Below, in pieces: positions 15,089 to 23,169 of a stretch of 38,864 nucleotides of DNA (positions within the stretch are counted from its first letter, which is position 1; every line of letters starts with the position of its first letter). This DNA is from UBA2334 sp049653005 (GTDB lineage: Bacteria > Pseudomonadota > Gammaproteobacteria > Burkholderiales > Burkholderiaceae_C), in the NCBI GenBank assembly GCA_049653005.1, contig JBASFL010000073.1, positions 1-38,864 on the forward strand, given 5' to 3'. Below the pieces are notes generated by a model. It saw only the letters and a program-made list of their open reading frames with translations, searched no databases and was not told the origin of the DNA. Position numbers and translations under genes: made by a program.

Positions 15089-15964
15089 TCACACGGCCAG
15101 CACCATGGTCTGGTGCGCCAGCCCGGCTTCTTCGAATGGTTCACCGTGGGGCTTGAAGCCGTGGCGGCCGTAAAAACGCACGGCACCGGCCTGGGCGTGC
15201 AACACCACCTCGGCCATGCCGACCGCCCGGGCGTGGGCCAGCAGGGCTTGCAGCATGTGCCCGCCCAGGTTCTGGCTGCGCTGCGAAGCGAGCACCGCCA
15301 TGCGCCCGATTTGGCCTTTGTTGCCGCCGTCCACCGGCACCAGCCGGCCGGTGGCCAGGGGCACGCCCAGCCGGTTGGTCAGCAGCACGTGGTGGGCGGT
15401 GGCGTCGGCCGCATCGGACATCAGCTCAGGCGGTATGCCTTTTTCTTCGGCAAACACGGCGTGGCGCAGGGGCATGGCACGCTCGCGCACGCTGGCCCAG
15501 TCACCCCCGTGGGTGTGCACCATGGTGTCGCCGCGCTCGAAGGCGGCCAGCGCGTCGCGCAGGGTTTGGGGCACCTCGCGCGAGGCTTTGCTGCCTTTGG
15601 GCGCGTGGGGGTCGATGTAGACATAGGCCAGTTCGCCGGTGGCCAGCAGCTCGTCGCCCCGAAAAATGCCGCCCTCAAACCGCATGGAGCTGCGCCCGGC
15701 TTCGACGAAACGCATGCCGATGTCCAGCACGTCGTCCATGCGGGCGCTGCTGATGAACTCCACCGATGCCTTGCGCACCACGATGTCACCGCCCAGGGCC
15801 AAAAAGCTCTCGTGGTACGGCAGGGCCGACGCCCGCCAGTATTCGGTGATGGCCGTGTCCAGGTACATCAGGTAGTGGGCGTTGAACACGATGGCTTGCA
15901 TGTCCACCTCGGCCCAGCGCACGCGCAGGCGGTGGAGCACACGAAAGTCGGTTTTGAGTGTCAT
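15089..15964 (-). CDS. Fusion of acyl-CoA thioesterase (4HBT/YbgC-like) and GNAT acetyltransferase
   Basis: Two domains share one 291-residue chain. Residues about 8-135 form a hot-dog thioesterase of the YbgC/FadM type: RVRWAEVDMQAIVFNAHYL carries the candidate catalytic Asp21, and GGDIVVRKASVEFISSAR and YVYIDPHAPKGSK follow. Residues about 150-291 form a GNAT domain: RHAVFAEEKGIPPEL, GVPLATGRLVPV, the acetyl-CoA loop region GRMAVLASQRSQNLGGHML, and the terminal AVRFYGRHGFKPHGE. The arrangement suggests linked acyl-CoA hydrolysis and acyl transfer, or use of a common CoA pool. The substrate is unknown. Confidence 0.87.
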   Translation of the reverse strand: MTLKTDFRVLHRLRVRWAEVDMQAIVFNAHYLMYLDTAITEYWRASALPYHESFLALGGDIVVRKASVEFISSARMDDVLDIGMRFVEAGRSSMRFEGGIFRGDELLATGELAYVYIDPHAPKGSKASREVPQTLRDALAAFERGDTMVHTHGGDWASVRERAMPLRHAVFAEEKGIPPELMSDAADATAHHVLLTNRLGVPLATGRLVPVDGGNKGQIGRMAVLASQRSQNLGGHMLQALLAHARAVGMAEVVLHAQAGAVRFYGRHGFKPHGEPFEEAGLAHQTMVLAV

Positions 15965-15973
15965 GGGTGGAAA

Positions 15974-17875
15974 TTAATACAACAAGGATGACAGGGGCTG
16001 GCCGGCGCGGCGATCGGCGTTTTTGCGCTCGTACATCAAGCGGTCGGCCACGCGCAGCAGGGCTTCGGCATCTTGCCCATCTTCCGGGAACAAGGCGCCC
16101 CCAATGCTGGCGGTCACGCCCACGCTCACCCCACTGTCCAGCACCATGGGCTGGCCCAGCGAGGTGGCCAGTTTGGTCTCGAAAGCGGCCATGTCACCGG
16201 GGGCATTGACGTCTTCCAGCAGCACCACAAATTCATCGCCACCCACGCGTGCCACGGTGTCCACACCCCGCACGGCGGCATTGAGGCGCTGGGCCATTTC
16301 CTCCAGCAATGCGTCGCCTGCGGCGTGGCCGTGTTGGTCGTTCACGGCCTTGAAGCCGTCGAGGTCAATCAGCAACAGGGCAAAACCCTGGCTGTGGCGG
16401 CGCGAGCGCTCAATGGCCTGGCCCATGCGGCTGTGCAGCAGTGCGCGGTTGCCCAGGGCCGTGAGCGGGTCTTGGAACGCCTGGGCGGTCAAGCGCTGCT
16501 CGTTGTCTTTGAGCTGCTGGTTGGCCAGCTCCAGGGCATGGGTGCGCTCGACCACGCGCTGCTCCAGCTCGCGCTCGCTGTGGCGCAGCAGTTCAACCCG
16601 CTGCTGCTCGCTGGCAATGGCACTGGCCTGCGCCTGCTCTTTTTCCCGGCGGGTGGTGTTGAAGCGGTCGGCCAACGCAAATGACAGCAACAGCATTTCC
16701 AGGGCCGAGCCCAGCATCAGCGCGTTGCGGGTCAGCGGGTTGATGGGCAGCAGCCCCAGGTTGTGCAGGGGCAGTGCCACCGCCCCCATCAACAACATGG
16801 ACCACGCCAGCAAAAAATAACGCGCGCCCGGGTGCCCACCCCGCCAGGCCACGGCCCCGATGTAGACCATGGTCAACCCCAGGGTGGACGACAGGGCGTT
16901 GAGCATCCACGCCGACCAGTGCAAGGGCGCGGCAAACACCGCCACCACCGTCAGCACGGCCACAGCCGCCTCGGCGTTCAACAGCCGGTCAAAGCTGGGG
17001 AACTGGCGGGAAGTGTCCAGAAAATGCCGCACAAACCGGGTGGCGAAAAACGCCGCTGCGGCCAGCGAGGTGCGGGGCAGCCAGGCAGACCAGCTGACGT
17101 CGTCGGCCCAGAGGTATTGGGCGCCCAGCCCGGTCAGGCCCAACTGCCCCACGGCCATGCTGCCGGTGAACAGCACGTAGCTCAAAAACTGCTTTTCGCG
17201 CAACGACACGTACAGCAGCAGGTTGTAGAAAAACATGCCCCCCACCAAACCGAAATACAAGGCCAGCAGCCCGTAGGTGATTTGGTCGCTGCGCCACAAA
17301 GCCTCTGGTCGGTACAAATGAAGGGGCACCGACACAGTGCCATCGGACGTGATGCGCAAGTACACGGTGCGCACCTGGTCTGACGGCAGTGCCACCGGGA
17401 ACACAAAGTGCCGGTGGGCCACCGGGCGGGCACTGAACGGGCGGGTGCGCCCCGTGGCGGTGTGTTGCACAGCACCGTCAGGACCGGTCTGGTACACGGC
17501 CACTTCGTCCAGCAACGGAAAACCCACCTCCAACAACCAATCGGGGGAAACGTTGGCAGGGGTGTTGGGCCCTGCACGGAGGTCCAGCCGCAGCCAAATG
17601 GCGTCTTGTGTCAGCCCAAAGTGTGTGGGCGTGGCCGTGGCCGCCACCGGGGCAAAACGCGCTTGCTGCGCGGGCGCCAGCACTTGCTCAAATGTGAGCG
17701 CTTGGCTCGGGTCTCTCAGCACCCAAGCTGAATGTGACAAGGCATGGGTATCGGCGTGGGCCGTGATGTCAACGGGGGATTGCACCTGGGCGCGCGCCGC
17801 ACGCAAACACACCACCGCCAGCAGCAGGCCAAAAACCAGCAGCAGCCACTTCACTGTCGCCCGAGCGTTGCCCAT
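15974..17875 (-). CDS. Membrane diguanylate cyclase with 7TM-DISM sensor
   Basis: The 633-residue protein makes c-di-GMP from GTP. A signal sequence (residues 1-30, ending ARAQ) precedes a periplasmic 7TMR-DISMED2 domain (about 45-175, with HFGLTQDAIWLRLDLRAG). A seven-helix DISM membrane unit follows (about 195-400), then a coiled coil rich in Glu and Gln (about 405-450). The C-terminal GGDEF domain has the intact active site RVGGDEFVVLLED (GGDEF at 545-549) and an RxxD inhibitory site five residues before it (RGVD, 536-539). The sensor class usually binds carbohydrates or small extracellular ligands. The start lies next to a degenerate repeat copy. Confidence 0.93.
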   Translation of the reverse strand: MGNARATVKWLLLVFGLLLAVVCLRAARAQVQSPVDITAHADTHALSHSAWVLRDPSQALTFEQVLAPAQQARFAPVAATATPTHFGLTQDAIWLRLDLRAGPNTPANVSPDWLLEVGFPLLDEVAVYQTGPDGAVQHTATGRTRPFSARPVAHRHFVFPVALPSDQVRTVYLRITSDGTVSVPLHLYRPEALWRSDQITYGLLALYFGLVGGMFFYNLLLYVSLREKQFLSYVLFTGSMAVGQLGLTGLGAQYLWADDVSWSAWLPRTSLAAAAFFATRFVRHFLDTSRQFPSFDRLLNAEAAVAVLTVVAVFAAPLHWSAWMLNALSSTLGLTMVYIGAVAWRGGHPGARYFLLAWSMLLMGAVALPLHNLGLLPINPLTRNALMLGSALEMLLLSFALADRFNTTRREKEQAQASAIASEQQRVELLRHSERELEQRVVERTHALELANQQLKDNEQRLTAQAFQDPLTALGNRALLHSRMGQAIERSRRHSQGFALLLIDLDGFKAVNDQHGHAAGDALLEEMAQRLNAAVRGVDTVARVGGDEFVVLLEDVNAPGDMAAFETKLATSLGQPMVLDSGVSVGVTASIGGALFPEDGQDAEALLRVADRLMYERKNADRRAGQPLSSLLY

Positions 17876-17888
17876 TGTGATTTGTCAG

Positions 17889-17924
17889 AAAAAGCAGCAC
17901 CGATGGTAAGCGCCGCTGGCAGCC
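17889..17924 (+). repeat. Degenerate dispersed repeat, copy D
   Basis: The sequence AAAGCAGCACCGATGGTAAG followed by CGCCGCTGGCAGCC parallels the end of copy B (CAAGCGCTGGCAGCC) with three extra bases. It sits in the 94-base spacer between the DISM-GGDEF gene and the esterase gene, and CAAGCGCTTG follows immediately. This is the least certain copy. Confidence 0.35.
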
Positions 17925-17969
17925 AAGCGCTTGTCAAAACGCAAGAGCGGCATGTGGCCAGACGAACGG

Positions 17970-18935
17970 TCAACCCTGAAAAACAGCGCGCAACGCCCGC
18001 CCCGCATCTTGGTGGGCTTGCAAGGCTTCGGGCAACACGCGGCCCATTTTGATGAACTCGTGCACCACGCCCCGGTAAATCTCCAGGTCCACCGGCACAC
18101 CCGCAAACCGCAGGCGGTCGGCATAGGCCACGCCTTCGTCCACCAGCGGGTCGCACTCGGCCAGGCCCATCCAGCAGGGGGCCACGCCGTCCACGTCCGG
18201 GGCCAGCAAAGGGGCAAACCACCAGTGCTCACGGTCGGCCTTGTGGGGAATGTAGTGGTCAAAAAAGAAGTCGATCGACGTGCTCTCCAGCACAAAGCCA
18301 TGGGCAAAGGTGTGGTGCGAGGGGGTGTCCTGGTGGGCGGTGGTGCCGGGGTAAAACAGCAGCTGCAGGGCCAGGGGCAGGTCGGCGTCACGGGCCATCA
18401 GCGCCATGACAGCCGCCAGCGTGCCACCGGCGCTGTCGCCGCCCACGGCCAGGCGGTGGGCATCTAGGTTGAGCGCGGGGGCCTGGGCGCGCAAGGCTTG
18501 CAGGCTGTCCCACGCATCGTGCACGGCGGTGGGGTATGGGTGCTCCGGCGCCAGGCGGTAGTCCACCGACACCACGGCGCACTGCCCCAGGTGCGCCAGG
18601 TGGCAACACAGGCTGGTGTGTGTGGCCACGCTGCCAACGGTGAAACCACCGCCGTGAAAGTACAGCAACAAGGGCCAAGGCCCCTCGCCCGCGCTGTGCG
18701 GCACCCACAGCTGGGCGGGCAAGCTGGCCCCGTCGCGGGTGGGCAGGGTCAGTGCCTGGGTGTGGGCCATTTTGTGGGCGGGCAGGTCGAGCACGCCCGA
18801 GCCTTCCTCGTAAAACGCCCTCGCCTGCTGCGCCGTCATGGCATGCATGGGGGTGCGGGCGGCGCGGGCCATGCGGTCCATCACCCCGCGCATGGTGGGG
18901 GTGAGCAAGGTTTGGGGGTTGGGGTGGTGGCTCAT
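17970..18935 (-). CDS. Alpha/beta hydrolase of the hormone-sensitive lipase (HSL) family
   Basis: The 321-residue esterase shows all HSL hallmarks: the oxyanion motif YFHGGGFTVGS (HGGG at 94-97), the nucleophile Ser168 in GGDSAGGTLAA, Asp262 in AECDPLVDEG, and His292 in RGVVHEFIKMG. VDYRLAPEHPYP is also diagnostic. Such enzymes hydrolyse short-chain esters, lactones or hydroxy-acid esters; the natural substrate is unknown. There is no signal peptide, so it is cytoplasmic. It is divergent from the iron alcohol dehydrogenase gene across a spacer with three inverted repeats, which may serve both. Confidence 0.92.
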   Translation of the reverse strand: MSHHPNPQTLLTPTMRGVMDRMARAARTPMHAMTAQQARAFYEEGSGVLDLPAHKMAHTQALTLPTRDGASLPAQLWVPHSAGEGPWPLLLYFHGGGFTVGSVATHTSLCCHLAHLGQCAVVSVDYRLAPEHPYPTAVHDAWDSLQALRAQAPALNLDAHRLAVGGDSAGGTLAAVMALMARDADLPLALQLLFYPGTTAHQDTPSHHTFAHGFVLESTSIDFFFDHYIPHKADREHWWFAPLLAPDVDGVAPCWMGLAECDPLVDEGVAYADRLRFAGVPVDLEIYRGVVHEFIKMGRVLPEALQAHQDAGRALRAVFQG

Positions 18936-18963
18936 GGGGCGGGCATTGTGGTGGGCTGGCAGG

Positions 18964-19026
18964 CCTGGGTGTTGACACCCAGGTGACGGCCACAGGCCGT
19001 TTCAGGGGCTGACACGGATGGTCAGC
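18964..19026. promoter_or_regulatory. Cluster of three perfect inverted repeats in a divergent spacer
   Basis: Three perfect palindromes follow one another between the esterase and alcohol dehydrogenase genes: CCTGGGTGT-TG-ACACCCAGG (18964-18983), ACGGCC-ACA-GGCCGT (18986-19000) and GCTGAC-7 bases-GTCAGC (19008-19026). Arms are 9, 6 and 6 bases. They could be operators for a dimeric regulator or RNA hairpins. The first contains TTGACA, but no -10 lies at the right distance. Confidence 0.5.
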
Positions 19027-19039
19027 GCGAGGGGCAGTG

Positions 19040-19045
19040 TATAGA
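19040..19045 (+). promoter_or_regulatory. Candidate -10 box with leaderless start of the alcohol dehydrogenase gene
   Basis: TATAGA ends 7 bases before the ATG at 19053, the same spacing as the GATAAT boxes at 5996 and 33848. The interval GTGGCGC has no ribosome binding site. Confidence 0.4.
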
Positions 19046-19052
19046 GTGGCGC

Positions 19053-20189
19053 ATGGCCCAAATTTTCTACATCACCCAAATCAATTTCGACTTTGGCGCA
19101 CTGCAAACCCTGGCGGCGGAATGCCAGCGGGTGGGCATGACCAAGCCCCTCATCGTGACCGACGCGGGCGTGAAAGCCGTCGGGCTGCTGCAGCGTGCGC
19201 TGGATGTGCTGGGCACCCAACCCAGCGCGGTGTTTGACCAGACCCCCAGCAACCCCACTGAAGCCGCCGTACGTACCGCAGCTGACGTGTACAAGGCCCA
19301 AGGCTGCGACGGCATCGTGGCGCTGGGCGGCGGCAGCGCCATCGACTGCGCCAAGGGCGTGGCCATTGCCGCCACCCACCTTGGGCCCCTGAAAACCTAC
19401 GCCACCATCGAAGGCGGCTCGCCACTCATCACCGACAAGGTGGCGCCGATCATTGCCATTCCCACCACGGCGGGCACGGGCAGCGAGGTGGCGCGGGGGG
19501 CCATTGTCATCGTGGACGACGGGCGCAAGCTGGGCTTTCACAGCTGGCACATCGTGCCCAAAACCGCCATTTGCGACCCCGACCTGACCCTGGGCTTGCC
19601 GCCCATGCTGACCGCCGCCACAGGCATGGACGCCGTGGCGCACTGCATGGAAACCTTCATGGCCGCGCCCTTCAACCCCCCGGCTGACGGCATTGCGCTG
19701 GACGGTCTTACCCGGGCCTGGGCGCACATCGAACGCGCCACGACCGACGGCAGCGACCGCGAAGCCCGTCGCCACATGATGAGCGCCAGCATGCAAGGCG
19801 CGATGGCGTTTCAAAAAGGCCTGGGTTGCGTGCACAGCCTCAGCCACAGTCTGGGAGGCGTGAACCCGCGCCTGCACCACGGCACGCTGAACGCCATGTT
19901 TCTGCCCGCCGTGATCGCTTTCAATGCCGGGGCCGAAACGGTGCAAAAAGAGAAGCGTCTGGAGCGCATGGCACAAGCGATGGGGCTGCAAAGCGCATCA
20001 GATTTGGGCGCTGCCATCACCGACATGAACGCCCGCCTGGGGCTGCCCACCGGCCTGGCGGCTATGGGGGTGGAAGGCAGCTTGTTTGACCGCGTCATCA
20101 CCGGGGCACTGGCCGACCATTGCCACAAGATGAACCCGCGCATTGCCAGCGTTGACGACTACCGCGCCATGCTGGACGCGGCGATGTGA
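19053..20189 (+). CDS. Iron-containing alcohol dehydrogenase
   Basis: The 378-residue protein is a group III (iron) alcohol dehydrogenase that interconverts alcohols and aldehydes with NAD(P). The nucleotide loop is VALGGGSAIDCAK (about 90-101), and PTTAGTGSEVARG follows. The metal ligands are Asp193 and His197 in GMDAVAHCME, His261 in CVHSLSHSLGG, and His276 in LHHGTLNA. The length is normal. Substrate cannot be fixed from sequence; relatives act on ethanol, 1,3-propanediol, lactaldehyde or 4-hydroxybutyrate. A repeat copy lies just after its stop, in the spacer shared with the convergent patatin gene. Confidence 0.94.
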   Translation: MAQIFYITQINFDFGALQTLAAECQRVGMTKPLIVTDAGVKAVGLLQRALDVLGTQPSAVFDQTPSNPTEAAVRTAADVYKAQGCDGIVALGGGSAIDCAKGVAIAATHLGPLKTYATIEGGSPLITDKVAPIIAIPTTAGTGSEVARGAIVIVDDGRKLGFHSWHIVPKTAICDPDLTLGLPPMLTAATGMDAVAHCMETFMAAPFNPPADGIALDGLTRAWAHIERATTDGSDREARRHMMSASMQGAMAFQKGLGCVHSLSHSLGGVNPRLHHGTLNAMFLPAVIAFNAGAETVQKEKRLERMAQAMGLQSASDLGAAITDMNARLGLPTGLAAMGVEGSLFDRVITGALADHCHKMNPRIASVDDYRAMLDAAM

Positions 20190-20199
20190 GAACGACCAG

Positions 20200-20224
20200 C
20201 CAAAAGCATTTTTAAGCTTTTTTG
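20200..20224. terminator. Candidate bidirectional terminator after the alcohol dehydrogenase gene
   Basis: CCAAAAGC and GCTTTTTTGG pair imperfectly around ATTTTTAA, giving A and T runs on both strands. It lies between convergent genes and merges with the edge of repeat copy E. Confidence 0.45.
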
Positions 20225-20258
20225 GCCCGCAGCGCTTGATGGTATTGGGTTTTAAGCT
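20207..20258 (+). repeat. Dispersed repeat copy E
   Basis: This copy pairs with copy B (6951-7003) in opposite orientation, with about 83 percent identity by hand count and the shared block GTATTGGGTTTTAAGCT. It occupies most of the 84-base spacer between two convergent genes. Its core AGCGCTTGATGG is the reverse of the CAAGCGCT core in the other copies. Confidence 0.8.
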
Positions 20259-20273
20259 CTGTTTATTTTTGCC

Positions 20274-21371
20274 TCAGAGCGTGTGAATTCGCCCCATGTC
20301 GGGCTTTTCCAGCCACGCCGCAAACTCGTCAGCCAGTTGCTGACTGGCGCTCACCGCGCCGTTCCAGGCTTTCATGCGCCCGGCCAAATCCGCGCCGTGG
20401 TGGGTGAAATCGGTGCGGTCGGGCAGTTTGCCGTTGGGCAGGGTTTTGACCCACTCGGGGTTGGGGGCCAGCACCAGCATGCGGTCCAGCGCGGGGGTGG
20501 CGCGGTGCCGCCACTTCAGCGCTTTGTCCAGCCAGCCTGGCACCACGGCCTGCTGAAAGTGCGGGTACAGCACCAGCCCTGGCGTGCGCCCAGTGGGTGT
20601 TTGGTAGTGCAAATGCAGGTGGTAATCGGTGATGCCGCCGTCCCAATAACACCCGCCCGGCGCACCGGGAATGCCGGTGACGGGCTGCAAGGCAAACGGG
20701 ATGCTGCAACTGGCTTGCAGCGCGGGCATGAAGTTGTCGGCGTTCAGGGCCAGCTGGCGGGTTTTGAAATCGTGTGTGCCAAAGGGCAGCGGTGCGGGTG
20801 TACCGGCTTGCTCACCAGATGAAAACACCACCCGCTCCAGCCACGCGCCCAGCGCCTGGCGGTGCAGCGCGTTGCTGACGAACGCCCCGGCGTAGCCCAA
20901 GGGGGTGCGCCAGCGGCCGTCGCGTGCCAGTACATGCTGCCCACGCGAGGCAATGACATGGAGCCGGTACCGCGGGTGGGCCAGCACCTCGGGCACGCGC
21001 CCGCCGTAAAACGCCCGCAGGTTGGCGCCAAAGGTGGCACTCACCTGCGCGGGGCTGGGCCATTTCTGGCCGGGCGGCACTTCGTAGTGCTGGGCGATGT
21101 AGTCGCGCTCCAGCCGCTCAAAGCCCGCCACTGGGGTGGACAAACAGGCCGTGGCCATGCGCCACGCGCCGATGGACGCACCCACCAGGTCAACCGGCTG
21201 CTGGCTTTGGGGCAACCAGTGGCCGAACAAAAACCGGTCCAGCCGCCCCAGCACCAGGCCTTTGGGGCCCCCGGCGGCGGCGGGTATACACGCCACATCG
21301 GCGGGCTGCAGGCCGTGGGCGGCCAAATGGGCACGGGCGGCGGGGCCTGCGTAAAGGCGCAAGGCTTGCAT
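20274..21371 (-). CDS. Patatin-like phospholipase family protein
   Basis: The 365-residue protein has the patatin Ser-Asp dyad: Ser67 in DLVGASIGAWRMA (GxSxG) and an aspartate in CYWDGGITDYH near residue 245. AAGGPKGLVLGRLDRFLFG (about 33-51) takes the place of the usual glycine-rich oxyanion loop. These enzymes deacylate lipids. There is no signal peptide or clear membrane segment, so a cytoplasmic or peripheral-membrane role is likely. It is convergent with the alcohol dehydrogenase and stands 38 bases downstream of the HDOD pair on the same strand. Confidence 0.85.
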   Translation of the reverse strand: MQALRLYAGPAARAHLAAHGLQPADVACIPAAAGGPKGLVLGRLDRFLFGHWLPQSQQPVDLVGASIGAWRMATACLSTPVAGFERLERDYIAQHYEVPPGQKWPSPAQVSATFGANLRAFYGGRVPEVLAHPRYRLHVIASRGQHVLARDGRWRTPLGYAGAFVSNALHRQALGAWLERVVFSSGEQAGTPAPLPFGTHDFKTRQLALNADNFMPALQASCSIPFALQPVTGIPGAPGGCYWDGGITDYHLHLHYQTPTGRTPGLVLYPHFQQAVVPGWLDKALKWRHRATPALDRMLVLAPNPEWVKTLPNGKLPDRTDFTHHGADLAGRMKAWNGAVSASQQLADEFAAWLEKPDMGRIHTL

Positions 21372-21408
21372 GGTGAAGAAACGTGCGGCGAGGGGGGGGG
21401 TGAAACCG

Positions 21409-22242
21409 TCAGCCGGGCAGGCTTTCGCCCACGAATTGCAGGGCGGGTATGCCGTCGCCCATCAGCGCGTCGGGGTCCACGCCCAAGGCCACCCCCACAG
21501 CGTCGGGGTAAGAAGCGATGCGCCGCTCCAGCGTGATGTCGGAAAACGCCACCCGCGCGCGCCAGGCGGCCAGGTGCACCACGGCCGCAATGGGCTCGAT
21601 GTTGCTGTGCTCGAACGGGTCCAGCTGGTGTTCCAGCCCGGCCACCATGCGCTTGGGAAAGCGCCAGTCGCGGGCCAGCGTGGCCCCCACGTCGGCGTAG
21701 GTGTAGCCAAACTGGGCTTTTTCAGCGCTGGCGCGGCGCAGGTCGAAAGGCGACATTTTGTCGTTCACGTCCACCATGGCCTCGGGCATGCCCACGTGCA
21801 TCACCAGCTCGCCGATGGCGTGTATCAGTCCGGCGGTGTAGACCGCGTTGTCTTCCACCCCCAGGGGGGCGGCCACGTAGCGGGCCAGGTTGGCGGTGGT
21901 GAGGCTGTAGCGCCAGAACAGTTCCAGATCGATGCCAGGGGCGTGCTGAAAACCGTCTTGCAGCAGCGCAGCCAGGGCCATGGCCCGCACCTTCACCAGA
22001 CCCAGCATGGAAATGGCCTGGCGTGGGTGGTTGACCGGGCGCAGCAGCCCAAAGAAAGCCGAGTTGGCCTGGCGGATGATTTTGGCTGTCAGCACCGGGT
22101 CGGTTTCAATCAGCTCGGCCAGGGCTTCCAGGTCGGTGTCCTGGTTGTCGAGTGTTTCAATGAGTTGGCCGGCCACCTTGGGCGCGGGGGGCAAGGCCTT
22201 GGGCTGGGCCAGCAGGGCGTCGAGTTTCATGGGGGTGGTCAT
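21409..22242 (-). CDS. HDOD-domain signalling protein (second of a tandem pair)
   Basis: HDOD domains are HD-related folds without phosphodiesterase activity that serve as scaffolds in signalling. The 277-residue product has LDALLAQPKALPPAPKVAGQ, LIETDPVLTAKIIRQANSAFF and YTAGLIHAIGELVMHVGMP, the family signature. It is a paralogue of the gene just upstream: LLAQP-ALP, LFWRYSL, the GLIHA-G-LVMH-GMP block and FGYTYADVGA recur at equivalent places. It overlaps that gene by four bases (ATGA). No additional GGDEF, EAL or kinase domain is attached. Confidence 0.9.
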   Translation of the reverse strand: MTTPMKLDALLAQPKALPPAPKVAGQLIETLDNQDTDLEALAELIETDPVLTAKIIRQANSAFFGLLRPVNHPRQAISMLGLVKVRAMALAALLQDGFQHAPGIDLELFWRYSLTTANLARYVAAPLGVEDNAVYTAGLIHAIGELVMHVGMPEAMVDVNDKMSPFDLRRASAEKAQFGYTYADVGATLARDWRFPKRMVAGLEHQLDPFEHSNIEPIAAVVHLAAWRARVAFSDITLERRIASYPDAVGVALGVDPDALMGDGIPALQFVGESLPG

Positions 22243-23066
22243 TCCAGAAAGGCACCCAGCTCACCTTGGCTGGTCCAGTCTTCGGGGTCTTTGTCCAGGA
22301 TGGTGTCCAGGTCCAGCCCCATGACCAAGCCCACCATGTCGGGGTAGGTGGCGGCCAGGCCGTTGGCATCCAGCTGCACCTCTTGTGCGCGGGCGCGCCA
22401 CACGGCGACGTGCAACACACCGGCCAGCATTTCGTAGGTTTCGCCTTCAAAGGGCGCGTGCAGGTTCTTCAGGGCGTTGACGATGGAGTCGGGGAAATTC
22501 CACTTGGCCGCAAACGCCGCGCTCACGTCCGAATAGGTGTAGCCCAGTGCTGAACGCTCGGCCTGCGGGCGGTCCAGTGCCAGGGGGGGCACGGAAAAAT
22601 CGAGGCGGCGCATGTCGTCGGGCATGCCCATGTGCATGACCAGGTCGCCCAGCGCGTGCACCAGCCCGGCCGTGAAGGCCAGCCCGGCATCTTGTTTGAC
22701 GGCGCGTGCCAAGGTGCGGGCGATCTTGCCCACGTTGAGGCTGTAGCGCCAGAACTGCTCCAGGTTCACGCCCTCCACTTTGCGGAAGGCGCCCCCCAGT
22801 GCGGCGGCCATCACCATGGTGCGCACATGGGCCAGGCCCAGCACCGCAGCGGCCTCTTGCACGCTGGCCACCTGGCGTTGCAGGTTGAAAAAGCTGGAGT
22901 TGGCCAGCCGCAGGGCGCGGGTGGTCAGCGCCGGGTCAGAGGCCAGCAGGCTGCCGATGCGGCGCAGGTCTGGGTCGTCCTTGTCCAGCTCGGTCATGAG
23001 GTCGGCCACGGCCTCGGGGATGCTGGGCAGCGCCCGGGGTTGGGCCAACAGGGCCTGGAGTTCCAT
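22239..23066 (-). CDS. HDOD-domain signalling protein (first of a tandem pair)
   Basis: This 275-residue HDOD protein begins MELQALLAQPRALPSIPEAV and contains LLASDPALTTRALRLANSSFF, EQFWRYSLNVGKIAR and FTAGLVHALGDLVMHMGMP. The HD metal ligands are not in catalytic order, as expected for HDOD. The frame is open to 23315, but the ATG at 23066 starts the conserved region and the sequence before it is low-complexity shadow. It forms a translationally coupled duplicate pair with the following gene. Its target is not evident; in other proteobacteria HDOD proteins connect c-di-GMP or motility signals. Confidence 0.9.
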   Translation of the reverse strand: MELQALLAQPRALPSIPEAVADLMTELDKDDPDLRRIGSLLASDPALTTRALRLANSSFFNLQRQVASVQEAAAVLGLAHVRTMVMAAALGGAFRKVEGVNLEQFWRYSLNVGKIARTLARAVKQDAGLAFTAGLVHALGDLVMHMGMPDDMRRLDFSVPPLALDRPQAERSALGYTYSDVSAAFAAKWNFPDSIVNALKNLHAPFEGETYEMLAGVLHVAVWRARAQEVQLDANGLAATYPDMVGLVMGLDLDTILDKDPEDWTSQGELGAFLE

Positions 23067-23112
23067 AACCGGTGTCTTTCGGTGCAGTTTCAATGTGTGC
23101 GGGAACGTTACC

Positions 23113-23133
23113 GCAAAAACCCCCGGGTTTTGC
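23113..23133 (-). terminator. Candidate intrinsic terminator of tex
   Basis: On the minus strand GCAAAACCC and GGGTTTTTGC form a near-perfect stem around GG, with T residues in the descending arm. It lies 37 bases after the tex stop and 47 bases before the HDOD start, so it probably separates the two units. Confidence 0.55.
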
Positions 23134-23169
23134 TTGCGGCGCCTGCTTTCGGGGCCGCAATGCCGGTTT

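Noticed and set aside
18972..18977. A perfect TTGACA as a -35 box for the alcohol dehydrogenase gene.
   Set aside because: No -10-like sequence stands 16-18 bases downstream (GGCCGT is there). It is part of the first inverted repeat instead.
23113..23133. The hairpin after tex as a riboswitch or attenuator for the HDOD genes.
   Set aside because: It is a simple stem with T residues placed just after the tex stop, and no alternative pairing is evident.
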